This document shows, piece after piece, positions 1-7,697 of a DNA stretch of 49,864 nucleotides. The notes beneath the pieces were generated by a model. The model saw only the letters and a program-made list of their open reading frames with translations. It ran no database searches and was not told the origin of the DNA. Source of the DNA: an uncultured Porphyromonadaceae bacterium (GTDB taxonomy: Bacteria > Bacteroidota > Bacteroidia > Bacteroidales > Muribaculaceae); the NCBI GenBank assembly GCA_937892215.1, contig CALAVE010000085.1:1-49864 (forward strand), written 5' to 3'. Every line of letters starts with the position of its first letter. Position 1 is the stretch's first letter. Position numbers and translations under genes: made by a program.

Positions 1-60
1 ACTCGAACCCGCGACCTTTTCGTTACGAATGAAATGCTCTACCGACTGAGCTATTTTGGC
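1..60 (-). tRNA. tRNA-Thr(CGT), 3' end cut by window edge
   Basis: The reverse complement from base 60 reads as a tRNA: a 7-nt acceptor 5' strand, a D arm with AGCTCAG and GGTAGAGC, an anticodon loop TTCGTAA giving anticodon CGT (decodes ACG, threonine), a variable loop AGGTC, and the T arm with GGTTCGA. The T-stem 3' side and acceptor 3' strand lie beyond base 1. The anticodon stem has one A-C mismatch next to the loop. The gene has its own promoter at 93-123. Confidence 0.9.
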
Positions 61-92
61 TTAATACCAGACTTTCTCCGGCTTTTGCGGTG

Positions 93-123
93 CAAAGTTA
101 CGAAAAATCGGGCGCAGAACAAA
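93..123 (-). promoter_or_regulatory. Bacteroidota promoter for tRNA-Thr
   Basis: On the minus strand a perfect TTTG (-33 box, 120-123) is followed by a 19-bp spacer and TAACTTTG (-7 box, 93-100). This matches the Bacteroidota primary sigma consensus TTTG-N19-TAnnTTTG. Transcription would start about 30 nt before the mature tRNA. Confidence 0.8.
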
Positions 124-168
124 GGAATTTGTTCATTTTTTGCACTATAATTCACGTAAAACGCCGTG

Positions 169-1593
169 CTACATCATTTGGCGCGTGAACACCACCTTCA
201 CCTTGGCCTTGTCGATTAGCAGACGGACAATAGCCGGCACAGAAATACCCGGAGAAACCTTAGTCACGGTAGTTGTGGTGGTGCTATAGCCATAGTAGGA
301 TTGTGGCGTGTAGAAATCAATATCCACGGGATAGATGGTGAACGCCATATCATCTTCGGAGGCTTTACCGTCCTTGTTCTTTATCACATCGAGCGCGTAA
401 TTACGCATTCCCGTAAATTCATAGCACTTAGAGGCGGAATTGTAAGTAGCATAGAACGACGTCTTGTTATCGGGGATACTGTCGCCGGCAATAAATTGCT
501 CCTTATTGCTGGTTCGCACCATCAACAGATATTTAGGCGGTGCTATGCCACAATCGTTGTCCACCGTCTCAGCCGGTATAGTAAGCGTCATAGAGTTAAC
601 CACACCATAATATCCCTTCAGTTCAGCGTAGTAATCGTCGATTACATCCTGGAGCGGGAAGCGCACATTCACCTCATAGCAAGCCGGAGCCATGATTACA
701 GCCTCGCCGGCCGAGACCATGTCGAGTACCTTCTGGTCCGGTTCGAGACGAATATTGTTGTTAGAGATCACCTCTGGAGTGGCCGAAAGCAGAGTCTGCT
801 GAAGCACTGAGTCCCCCGTAACATTACCCTCCTCGTCTTTCATAGTCTTCTTATACCACATCTCCAGCTCTGCATCGAAAAAGTTCATCACCCTCCCGCT
901 ACCGTAACTATTCTTGATGTAAACTCCGGGGAAATACTCCACAAAGTTCGACGGATTCTTGAACAATTCAGGGTCTTGCTTGAACTTCAGGTAAAGATTC
1001 TTCGCCAGTTCCACTGGCATAGGCACATACACAGTGCGATAATTAAGACTGTTAATCGTATTACCTTTCATCAGTGCATTGGCCGAATAAGACACTGAGC
1101 CGAGTAAGTCGGCCTCGTCGTAGTATCCTTCAGGGTTGAAGTCGCTATAGATGGGATTAGGCAACTGCTTGTTGAGCGCATATACGCTAAGACGCATCGG
1201 CACCAAAGAATCGCCGGTGAACCCTTGAGTAGGGATTCTCAGGGCTAATCGGCACGAGTCGATAGCGTCAACACTGGTGTTGACCGTATCGACCAAGGCA
1301 GTGGGCATGAACTGAGTCACCACATCGGATTTCAGGGTGCCGTAACCGTCGCTCTTAAGTTCGCCCAGAAGTTGCAGAATAAGGCGAGCGCTGGCATCGT
1401 CGGTTGCTCGGCTGGATCGCGACTGCACATGCTTGTTAAGCACCGACTCGCCGGTTATCGTAAACGATGAATCGGCCTCCAGGAACGACTGCGTATCGGT
1501 AAGAGAGCCACCCACGATTTCATCGTTACATGAGCTTGCCGTCACGGCGAGCAGAACCAGCAATATAGCAATGTTTAGAAATTTCTTAATCAT
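169..1593 (-). CDS. DUF4270 family lipoprotein
   Basis: This 474-residue protein starts with a lipoprotein signal peptide: a charged MIKK, a hydrophobic stretch, then the lipobox TASSC with the acylated Cys at residue 22. It is predicted to sit in the periplasmic face of a membrane or be surface-exposed. The body has no transmembrane segment and looks beta-rich, as in the Bacteroidota family DUF4270, whose function is unknown. It lies 74 bp downstream of the glycogen-synthase-like gene on the same strand. That pairing is known from other Bacteroidales and suggests one operon driven by the promoter at 2539-2569. The family call comes from overall resemblance and context; no catalytic motif is visible. 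Confidence 0.72.
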   Translation of the reverse strand: MIKKFLNIAILLVLLAVTASSCNDEIVGGSLTDTQSFLEADSSFTITGESVLNKHVQSRSSRATDDASARLILQLLGELKSDGYGTLKSDVVTQFMPTALVDTVNTSVDAIDSCRLALRIPTQGFTGDSLVPMRLSVYALNKQLPNPIYSDFNPEGYYDEADLLGSVSYSANALMKGNTINSLNYRTVYVPMPVELAKNLYLKFKQDPELFKNPSNFVEYFPGVYIKNSYGSGRVMNFFDAELEMWYKKTMKDEEGNVTGDSVLQQTLLSATPEVISNNNIRLEPDQKVLDMVSAGEAVIMAPACYEVNVRFPLQDVIDDYYAELKGYYGVVNSMTLTIPAETVDNDCGIAPPKYLLMVRTSNKEQFIAGDSIPDNKTSFYATYNSASKCYEFTGMRNYALDVIKNKDGKASEDDMAFTIYPVDIDFYTPQSYYGYSTTTTTVTKVSPGISVPAIVRLLIDKAKVKVVFTRQMM

Positions 1594-1667
1594 AATTCAC
1601 ATAGAAAATTTTCATGCAGAATCATCATGTTATAAGTTTTATGGCAGGCGAGCCGTTGCCACACGGG

Positions 1668-2468
1668 TCATAAAGTTTTGTAGAACTCGGCACATGCAGC
1701 AACCATATCCTCGGTGTAAGGCAGGAATGGGAGCTTTGACTTCTCGACCGCCTTCAGCACCTCTGGGTCGATGGCCGGGCTACACTGAATCACCGCATCG
1801 CTGTGACGCAAAGCCAACTTGGTCAGTTCCAGATTACGTGCACGCTTGCCTTTCACAGGCTTCACGTCATCCTCGCTCATGCCATCCATCATCAGTTTCT
1901 CAGCAAGTCTCTTGTTGAATGGAGTCTCAAAGTCATTGTCGAAAAGCGCATAGACCACTTTAGAGTGTATAAACGAAGGATCGTCGCCATAGAACTTGCG
2001 GATGTAAAGGGGAGCCAGGGCCGTCACCCAGCCACTGCACTGGATGATGTCGGGCTCCCAGCGCAATTTTCGCACCGTTTCAAGCACACCACGAACAAAG
2101 AATATGCTTCGCTCATCGTTGTCATCGGGGAAAGTATCAGTTTCCAGTTCTCGCGTCACACTGCTGGTGAAATAATCCTCATTGAAGATGAAATAGACCT
2201 GCATACGCGACGGCTGAAGCGTGGCCACCTTGATAATGAGAGGGTGGTCGGTGTCGTCGATAATCAGGTTCATACCGCTCAGTCGAATCACCTCGTGCAA
2301 CTGGTTTCGTCGCTCGTTGATGCAGCCATACTTGGGCATGAACGTGCGCACTTCCATGCCACGTTCCTGCATACCCTTGGGCAGTTCCAGTCCGGCTATT
2401 GACATGGGAGAGTCGGGCAAATAAGGAGATATCTCCTGAGAAACATATAAAACTTTGTTTACGTCCAT
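1668..2468 (-). CDS. Glycogen/starch synthase-like protein (GT5 N-terminal half)
   Basis: The 266 residues match the N-terminal Rossmann half of GT5 glycogen synthases: the VLYVSQEISPY strand near residue 7, then FMPKYGCINERRNQLHEV and LIIDDTDHPLIIKV. Full-length GT5 enzymes have about 480-550 residues with a second domain carrying catalytic and ADP-glucose contacts. That half is absent here, and so is the usual KTGGLGD loop, replaced around residue 22 by SPMSIAGLELP. Short versions of this gene are widespread in Bacteroidales next to a DUF4270 gene, so it is probably a conserved short family rather than a truncation. Catalysis of glucan synthesis by this protein alone is doubtful. It is cytoplasmic, with no signal peptide. 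Confidence 0.75.
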   Translation of the reverse strand: MDVNKVLYVSQEISPYLPDSPMSIAGLELPKGMQERGMEVRTFMPKYGCINERRNQLHEVIRLSGMNLIIDDTDHPLIIKVATLQPSRMQVYFIFNEDYFTSSVTRELETDTFPDDNDERSIFFVRGVLETVRKLRWEPDIIQCSGWVTALAPLYIRKFYGDDPSFIHSKVVYALFDNDFETPFNKRLAEKLMMDGMSEDDVKPVKGKRARNLELTKLALRHSDAVIQCSPAIDPEVLKAVEKSKLPFLPYTEDMVAACAEFYKTL

Positions 2469-2538
2469 ATTAACATACCTTTTCAGTCCTATTATCTGCG
2501 TGCAGGAACGATATTATCCCAATTTCGCAGAATAATTG

Positions 2539-2569
2539 CAAAGATAGCGAAATTTTTCCATACCGCAAT
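2539..2569 (-). promoter_or_regulatory. Promoter of the GT5-like/DUF4270 operon
   Basis: On the minus strand, ATTG (2566-2569, one mismatch to TTTG), a 19-bp spacer, then TATCTTTG (2539-2546) fits TAnnTTTG. The predicted 5' UTR is about 65 nt. This position argues against the small ORF that would span 2492-2740 on the same strand. Confidence 0.7.
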
Positions 2570-2649
2570 CAAGAGCGACCTCATATTCACATTTTTTAAG
2601 CCAGCAGAAGCGGCCCGCGTCCAGCCATCGCCGCACAGCAGTTCCATAA

Positions 2650-2735
2650 CGCAGGTTCCGACTCCCCCACTATGCGAGGAAGCCGGAACCGAATCTTTCG
2701 GAGGTGCACCGTGCAGCACTAAGCCACACGGCACA
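2650..2735 (-). ncRNA. Structured RNA candidate downstream of the DUF4836 gene
   Basis: Three stems are visible just after the DUF4836 stop codon: 2709-2713 with 2727-2731, 2689-2693 with 2697-2701 (triloop), and a long stem 2654-2666 with 2678-2690. The long stem is unbroken (13 bp) only on the minus strand, where two positions become G-U pairs; on the plus strand these are C-A mismatches. This favours a minus-strand RNA, either a 3' UTR structure or a processed small RNA. I could not match it to SRP RNA, RNase P RNA or tmRNA motifs. No U-tract terminator follows directly. Confidence 0.35.
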
Positions 2736-2745
2736 GGCAACGATA

Positions 2746-4182
2746 TTACTTGGGCATCTTTTTGGTCAAGTTGTAAATCACGGCCAGAGCATCGAGCACG
2801 CCCAGTTTCTTGCCGCCTTCAGTAACCGTGAGAGTGGAGGTGCCGCCCTTGATATCGGGAGTCTCTGAAACGAGTTCCACCTCGGCATTACCATCGGCAA
2901 CCTTGGCATAGAAACCGCAGAGCGACTTTCCGATTGCATCCTTGGCGCCGCTAACGCCGCCCATGTTTTCCGGATAGGCCTTACCATACTTAACGCTAAC
3001 CACACCATTCTTAACCACCAGAGAGCCGGTGGTACCATTAAGCGACTGGTTTACCACCAGTTCGTCGCCATTTTCAGTGTAAGCATCAGCACCCACGATT
3101 CCCTTGAGGAATGACTTCAGTTCAGCAGTCTTGCCACACTTGAAAGCCAGCACGGCGCTCACGTCTTTGGGAGAGAGAGTCTCGCTGGCAATGCCCAACG
3201 TAACTGGGCCCTTAACCGACTTGAAGATGTCAACCAGTTGTACCAATTCGGCATGTCCACCCAGTTTTTCGGTATAAGGCTTCACCATTTCCAGATTCAG
3301 GATTCCCTCACCATTAAGCGAGAGTCCGAGCACAACCGCATTCTTTGCCTTAGGCATAAGCGACAAGAATTCAGCGCTGGGCTTGTCGGTAACCGATGTC
3401 ACCAGTTTCGCGAGGTCACTGCTCGCATCAATATCGCTCTCGTGCTTGAATCTAAGTCCATCGGCAAGGCTCACATGATAAGCCGAGCCCTTCACGTCCT
3501 TAAGAAGTTCCAACGCCACGCCTGCCCGCGGCACCATAGCAGCGGTTCCCATAGACTTCTGGAAGAATGCGTTGTCGAAATAGACATTCAAATCATCATT
3601 CACAGCCAACGCTTTTGAAGCCAGTTCATTGGCGGAGATATTCTTCTCCAGGCCTGCGAGCGCTTTTACGCACTCGTCGGCACTCTGCTTGCTTCCACTG
3701 AGCACATAGAGCACATCGTCGCTAATAGCAAGTTTCACGTCACGGCCTACATCTTCCAGCACGAGTATGCCCCCCTTATCGTCCATTTGGGCCTTTACCT
3801 GGTCCTCAATGTAGGCCTGAAGTTTCTTGGCGTCAGCGACGGGCAGAAGCGCCACAAAAGCATTCTTACCGCCGTCGGCAGGGACGAAGCAGTAAATACT
3901 GTTCTTGAAATCCACCCCAGATTCAAAGAGTTTCGCCACTTCATCCAGGTCATCGAACTGTTCGCCCATATCCTTGAGCATTGCAGCGAACTTTTCGGGC
4001 AGTACCACCTTTCCGTCCTTGAAGTCGATTCCCGAATGCTTAATCACGTTCAACACATCAACCTTCGCCACTACAACTGCATCGGCAGGTATCTGGCTCT
4101 CCAGTTTAGTGTCCACCTTGTTACACGAAGTAACAAACATCAGTGCTACAAGCACCATCAAACATTTCTTTAGCGTTTTCAT
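2746..4182 (-). CDS. DUF4836 family lipoprotein
   Basis: This 478-residue protein has a lipoprotein signal (MKTLKK, hydrophobic core, lipobox FVTSC with Cys at residue 20), followed by SQIPADAVVVAKVDV. A start of this kind (an IPxDA segment, then a hydrophobic beta strand) is typical of DUF4836, a Bacteroidota family of secreted or lipid-anchored proteins of unknown function. The body is rich in alternating beta strands and helices with many Lys-Asp-Gly turns and has no other membrane segment. It is monocistronic: its promoter is at 4290-4320 and it diverges from nagA. Confidence 0.7.
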   Translation of the reverse strand: MKTLKKCLMVLVALMFVTSCNKVDTKLESQIPADAVVVAKVDVLNVIKHSGIDFKDGKVVLPEKFAAMLKDMGEQFDDLDEVAKLFESGVDFKNSIYCFVPADGGKNAFVALLPVADAKKLQAYIEDQVKAQMDDKGGILVLEDVGRDVKLAISDDVLYVLSGSKQSADECVKALAGLEKNISANELASKALAVNDDLNVYFDNAFFQKSMGTAAMVPRAGVALELLKDVKGSAYHVSLADGLRFKHESDIDASSDLAKLVTSVTDKPSAEFLSLMPKAKNAVVLGLSLNGEGILNLEMVKPYTEKLGGHAELVQLVDIFKSVKGPVTLGIASETLSPKDVSAVLAFKCGKTAELKSFLKGIVGADAYTENGDELVVNQSLNGTTGSLVVKNGVVSVKYGKAYPENMGGVSGAKDAIGKSLCGFYAKVADGNAEVELVSETPDIKGGTSTLTVTEGGKKLGVLDALAVIYNLTKKMPK

Positions 4183-4289
4183 CTTAACTTTTTTCCAATT
4201 AGAGCCAGATTGTTTTTCAGGGGGAAACAGGCAGGGACCGGCTCCTTTTGTTCCCTTTGACTACTTCCCATTTTCTATACTCAATATCG

Positions 4290-4320
4290 CAAAGGTAATA
4301 ATTATTTTCAAATTTCCAAC
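4290..4320 (-). promoter_or_regulatory. Promoter of the DUF4836 lipoprotein gene
   Basis: Minus strand: GTTG (4317-4320), 19-bp spacer, TACCTTTG (4290-4297). The leader to the ATG is about 100 nt. It is divergent from and about 100 bp away from the nagA promoter. Confidence 0.65.
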
Positions 4321-4398
4321 CATACAGATGAAAACTTCGAATACCATCCCAAACTTTTGTTAATAGATATTAAATTATATTTAATCCACAAGTTAATC

Positions 4399-4429
4399 TT
4401 TCATTTTTTCTTTAAATTTCATAACTTTG
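4399..4429 (+). promoter_or_regulatory. Promoter of nagA
   Basis: Plus strand: TTTC (4399-4402, one mismatch to TTTG), 19-bp spacer, TAACTTTG (4422-4429). The predicted leader is about 70 nt. Confidence 0.65.
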
Positions 4430-4505
4430 CAATATAACAAAGAGGGAAAAATTCCCGAGGGCTAAGCTGTAACGTAAATAGTTAATTTTTAATCTTTAGG
4501 GTAAG

Positions 4506-5660
4506 ATGCTGACACAAATCTACAACGGACATGTGCTCACTCCCAAAGGCTGGTTGAATGACGCTTCTGTGGTGTTTAACAACGACAAAATCGTTGAGAT
4601 CAACAATTCAGGAGAACTTATTCCACAAGCCAAGCAGATTAACGCTCAGGGACTTCACGTGGTTCCCGGCGGTATAGACCTGCACGTGCACGGCGGGGGA
4701 GGAGCCGACTTCATGGAAGGTACGACCGAAGCCTTCCAGACTGCGGTACAAGCCCACCTAAAGCACGGCACCACAGCAATTTTCCCCACCCTCTCATCGG
4801 CAACACTTCCCATCATAGAGTCGTCGGCCAACGCTTGTACGCAACTAATGGCAGACCCCCTCACGCCCATCATGGGGCTTCACCTTGAGGGTCCCTACTT
4901 CAACCCCCGCCGCGCCGGGGCACAGATGCCCGGTTCCATCCGCATGCCCGACCCAGAGGAATATCAATATCTTGTTGGCGCATACCGCTGCATCAAGCGG
5001 TGGGACGCGGCCCCAGAGTTGCCCGGTGCAGCCAAGTTCGGCAGGTACATCTCGCACCACGGCGTAATAGCCGGGATAGCACACACTGAAGCTGAATATG
5101 AAGACATACGCAACGCGTACGAGTCGGGATTTAGCCACGTAACACACTTTTACAACGCCATGCCCGGGTTCCACAATGTGCGCGAATACAAGCATGCAGG
5201 CACCGTAGAGGCCGTTTACCTGATGGAAAACATGACCGTGGAAATAATAGCCGACGGCATTCACGTGCCGGCGCCTATAATCCAGCTTGTGTATCGCACA
5301 AAAGGCCTGGAGCGCACGGCGCTTATCACAGATGCGCTGGCAGTGGCAGCAAGCGACAGCACCCAAGCCTATGACCCGCGTGTTATCATTGAGGACGGCG
5401 TGTGCAAACTCGCCGACCGTTCGGCACTTGCAGGAAGCATAGCCACGATGGACCGCCTTATCCGCACAGCAGTGAAGTTAGCGGGGATACCACTGGACGA
5501 TGCCTGCCGTATGGTCTCAGAGACACCTGCCCGCATTACAGGCATCTACGACAGAAAAGGTACCCTCCAAGTGGGCAAGGACGCTGATATCATGATCTTT
5601 GACGATGACATCAACCTCAGCGCAGTGTTCGCTATGGGACAGGAAATCCCCTTAGACTAA
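4506..5660 (+). CDS. nagA: N-acetylglucosamine-6-phosphate deacetylase
   Basis: NagA removes acetate from GlcNAc-6-phosphate to give glucosamine-6-phosphate, feeding amino sugars from host glycans or recycled peptidoglycan into glycolysis or cell-wall synthesis. The 384-residue length is normal for this amidohydrolase-fold family. Metal and catalytic residues are recognisable: HVH at 60-62, the metal-ligand Glu128 in HLEGPY, His193 in IAHTEA, His214 in VTHFYNAMPG, and the catalytic Asp276 in LITDAL. The N- and C-terminal beta-sandwich segments of the family are present. It is cytoplasmic. No nagB lies next to it. A short repeat that recurs elsewhere in the window follows directly. Confidence 0.95.
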   Translation: MLTQIYNGHVLTPKGWLNDASVVFNNDKIVEINNSGELIPQAKQINAQGLHVVPGGIDLHVHGGGGADFMEGTTEAFQTAVQAHLKHGTTAIFPTLSSATLPIIESSANACTQLMADPLTPIMGLHLEGPYFNPRRAGAQMPGSIRMPDPEEYQYLVGAYRCIKRWDAAPELPGAAKFGRYISHHGVIAGIAHTEAEYEDIRNAYESGFSHVTHFYNAMPGFHNVREYKHAGTVEAVYLMENMTVEIIADGIHVPAPIIQLVYRTKGLERTALITDALAVAASDSTQAYDPRVIIEDGVCKLADRSALAGSIATMDRLIRTAVKLAGIPLDDACRMVSETPARITGIYDRKGTLQVGKDADIMIFDDDINLSAVFAMGQEIPLD

Positions 5661-5727
5661 TTCCCAATTAGCCGTCATTAGGCCGATGAACGGCTCTAAA
5701 AATCATTCATGAGATAATTCAACGAGT
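5661..5727 (+). repeat. Intergenic repeat, copy A
   Basis: The core GTCATTAGGCCGATGAACGG (about 5679-5698) is nearly identical to 23497-23516, which differs at two positions. In both copies the core is followed within 20-40 bp by ACGAGTRA. In this copy AGCCGT and ACGGCT flank the core and could form a hairpin. It lies between nagA and the tRNA-His terminator. Confidence 0.5.
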
Positions 5728-5730
5728 GAT

Positions 5731-5768
5731 AAAAAAAATGCGAAAACCTCCCCTGAAATCAAGGGAGG
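5731..5768 (-). terminator. Rho-independent terminator after tRNA-His
   Basis: Minus strand: stem CCTCCC/GGGAGG (5763-5768 with 5747-5752), 10-nt loop, then TTTTCG and an eight-T run (complement of 5731-5738). It starts 15 nt past the 3' end of tRNA-His. Confidence 0.8.
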
Positions 5769-5782
5769 CTTCACTTTCCACG

Positions 5783-5857
5783 GGTGGAATATGGGATTCG
5801 AACCCACGACCTTCGGAACCACAATCCGGCACTCTAACCAGCTGAGCTAATTCCACC
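5783..5857 (-). tRNA. tRNA-His(GTG)
   Basis: A full cloverleaf on the minus strand. The anticodon loop is TTGTGGT (anticodon GTG). The acceptor carries an encoded extra G at -1 paired with discriminator C73, which is diagnostic of tRNA-His. The T arm is GTGGG-TTCGAAT-CCCAT and the D arm is GCTC/GAGT. CCA is not encoded. One C-A mismatch sits at the base of the anticodon stem. Confidence 0.95.
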
Positions 5858-5874
5858 ATGTCGCATTCGCGGTG

Positions 5875-5905
5875 CAAAGTTAGTAAATTTTGCGCAATAA
5901 TCAAT
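5875..5905 (-). promoter_or_regulatory. Promoter of tRNA-His
   Basis: Minus strand: ATTG (5902-5905), 19-bp spacer, TAACTTTG (5875-5882). The context (CGGTGCAAAGTTA on the plus strand) is the same as at the tRNA-Thr promoter. Confidence 0.75.
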
Positions 5906-5972
5906 ACCGCAAACGCAATTTTTTCAAAATATTTCACTACTGCGCGTCAGCAAAGCCGCGGCAGAGCGACGC

Positions 5973-6479
5973 TCACTCAATTCCCAGAAAGCGCCTAACC
6001 TTGTCAGTGAGGTTGATAGCACCGGCCCCCTGATAGACCACACCAACAGAAGAGTCGAGCACGTAGGCGACACCCTCGGCATCGGCGACGGCCTTAACGG
6101 CCTCGTTAAGTTTCGCCTTGATGGGAGCCAGGAGCGATTCTTGCTGAGCATCGATGTCTTTACGAGCCTCACGCTCAAACTCGCTGATTTTGCGGTCGTT
6201 TTCCTGAATTTCCTGAATGCGGCGCTCCTTGATGGTCTGAGGCACAGTAGGGTCATTGGCAACCGACTGGTAATCGCTGTACTTGCGCTTGAAGTCCTGA
6301 CGAAGCGAGTTAAACTCTTCTTCGTACCGGTCGCTCAACAACTTAAGTTGGCTTTCAGCCTCAACCTTTTCTGGCATAGCATCGAAAACAGCCTTCATAT
6401 CCACCGTAGCCACGCGCGTTTGCGCCATCACAGCCAATGGCAAGAGTATCAGTAATGATAATATCCAATTCTTCAGCAT
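5973..6479 (-). CDS. OmpH/Skp family periplasmic chaperone (copy 3)
   Basis: This 168-residue protein has a Sec signal peptide ending in VMAQ, then RVATVDMKAVFDAMPE, the beta strand and helix that open the OmpH/Skp fold, then a long charged alpha-helical coiled-coil arm (residues about 45-110), and a C-terminal beta segment. Skp-type chaperones hold unfolded outer-membrane proteins in the periplasm on their way to BamA. It is the last of three tandem paralogues downstream of bamA, which fits this role. It lies 27 bp after copy 2. Confidence 0.85.
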   Translation of the reverse strand: MLKNWILSLLILLPLAVMAQTRVATVDMKAVFDAMPEKVEAESQLKLLSDRYEEEFNSLRQDFKRKYSDYQSVANDPTVPQTIKERRIQEIQENDRKISEFEREARKDIDAQQESLLAPIKAKLNEAVKAVADAEGVAYVLDSSVGVVYQGAGAINLTDKVRRFLGIE

Positions 6480-6506
6480 AACGGAAGGAATAATTGTCAG
6501 TTACAA

Positions 6507-7004
6507 TTACTTAATACCGAGTTTTGCCTTCACCTTAGCGGTAATATCCTCGATGCCAGTCCCTTGATAGAGAAGAACATCCTTATAGAGAATGCCGGCA
6601 TATCCCCCCTCGGCCCCCACCTGCTGAATTGCCTGCTGGAGTTTCTGCTGGATGGGAGCATAAAGAGTCTCCTGCTGCTTCTGCAGATCCTGGCTTGCAG
6701 TCTGCTGGAAGTTCTGCATTCTCACCTGAAGGTCCTGGATTTCCTTTGCCTTTGCCTCTTGAGCGGCGGTATTATCCTTAGCGATAGCGTTGAACTCATC
6801 GACTTTCTTCTGGTACTCGTCCTGGAGAGTCTTAGCCTGAGCGTCGTACTTGTCAGAAGCGGCCTTAAGAGTGTTCTGCGCAGTTGCAGTCTCGGGCATA
6901 ACAGCCACTATTTCCTGAGGATTTACAGCACCGAGTTTTAATGTTTGCGCCTGGAGGCACAAGGGGGCAGCCACCAATGCTGCCAGTAATACTTTTTTAA
7001 ACAT
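6507..7004 (-). CDS. OmpH/Skp family periplasmic chaperone (copy 2)
   Basis: The 165-residue protein has a signal peptide ending CLQAQ, then LKLGAVNPQEIVAVMPE, matching the OmpH N-terminal strand and helix. A Gln/Lys-rich coiled-coil arm occupies about residues 45-115, followed by the C-terminal strand region (GGYAGILYKD, GTGIEDITAKVKAKLG). It probably forms a trimeric holdase for outer-membrane protein precursors, like Skp. Its C terminus resembles that of copy 3 (both end in a V-x-x-x-LGI motif), indicating duplication. Confidence 0.85.
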   Translation of the reverse strand: MFKKVLLAALVAAPLCLQAQTLKLGAVNPQEIVAVMPETATAQNTLKAASDKYDAQAKTLQDEYQKKVDEFNAIAKDNTAAQEAKAKEIQDLQVRMQNFQQTASQDLQKQQETLYAPIQQKLQQAIQQVGAEGGYAGILYKDVLLYQGTGIEDITAKVKAKLGIK

Positions 7005-7065
7005 AGTTCAGTTAATATTAGTTGATTTTAATTGTTATTTCGTTACAAATCACGCATCAGGCGCG

Positions 7066-7584
7066 TCAGTTGACCGAGTATCCCAGTTTGCTGAGCACTT
7101 CGTTGCTGACGTCGATACGCGGAGAAGCGAAGATAATGCTCTCGCTGGAAGCGCGGTCAAATACAGTTTGGAAGCCACGTTCCTCGCTCACCTTCTTGAT
7201 GGCATTGTAGATATCGTCCTGAATGGGCTTAATGAGCGACTGACGTTTCTTGAACAGTTCTCCCTGCGGGCCAAAATACTTGTATTGCAGTTGGCTGGCC
7301 TCTTTTTCCTTAGCCACTATTTCCTCTTGCTTTTTCTTCTTCTGCTCGTCGGTGAGGAAGACCATGTCGCTCTGGTAGTTCTTATACATTGTGTCAGCCT
7401 CTTTCTTGATTTCGTCCACCTCGCGCTGCCAGCGCTGCGACACCTGATTCAGCTGCTCATTCGCCATCTCGTAGGCCGGGATGTTCTTCAGAATGTACTC
7501 CATATCGACAAGAGCGAACTTCTGCGCGTTCGTCACGCCCACACCCACAAGCAGAGCTACTGCTAAAAATGCTAGCTTTTTCAT
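7066..7584 (-). CDS. OmpH/Skp family periplasmic chaperone (copy 1)
   Basis: I start it at the second ATG (MKKLAFLAVALL), which gives a clean Sec signal peptide ending VTNAQ; an ATG three codons upstream at 7593 is possible. The mature protein opens with KFALVDMEYILKNIPAYE, the standard OmpH signature, then a coiled-coil arm rich in Lys/Glu/Gln (residues about 40-105) and the C-terminal region with FDRASSESIIFASPRIDVS. It is the paralogue nearest bamA (104 bp gap) and the one most like the OmpH that usually follows bamA in Bacteroidales. It is periplasmic. Confidence 0.87.
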   Translation of the reverse strand: MKKLAFLAVALLVGVGVTNAQKFALVDMEYILKNIPAYEMANEQLNQVSQRWQREVDEIKKEADTMYKNYQSDMVFLTDEQKKKKQEEIVAKEKEASQLQYKYFGPQGELFKKRQSLIKPIQDDIYNAIKKVSEERGFQTVFDRASSESIIFASPRIDVSNEVLSKLGYSVN

Positions 7585-7697
7585 ATTCGTCATTGTTTAG
7601 TTTTTTAATAGACTTTACTGTTTTGTTTCCTTTTGACTTATTAACCTCATCGTGGTTTACTTGAAGCGTATCACACGAATGGGATTTTACGTTTTTT

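Noticed and set aside
2492..2740. Open frame of 82 codons on the minus strand between the DUF4836 and GT5-like genes
   Set aside because: It overlaps a structured block and the promoter of the next operon, has no homology I recognise, and has an unusual Cys/Trp/Arg composition.
5719..5937. 72-codon open frame across tRNA-His
   Set aside because: It runs through the tRNA gene, its promoter and its terminator.
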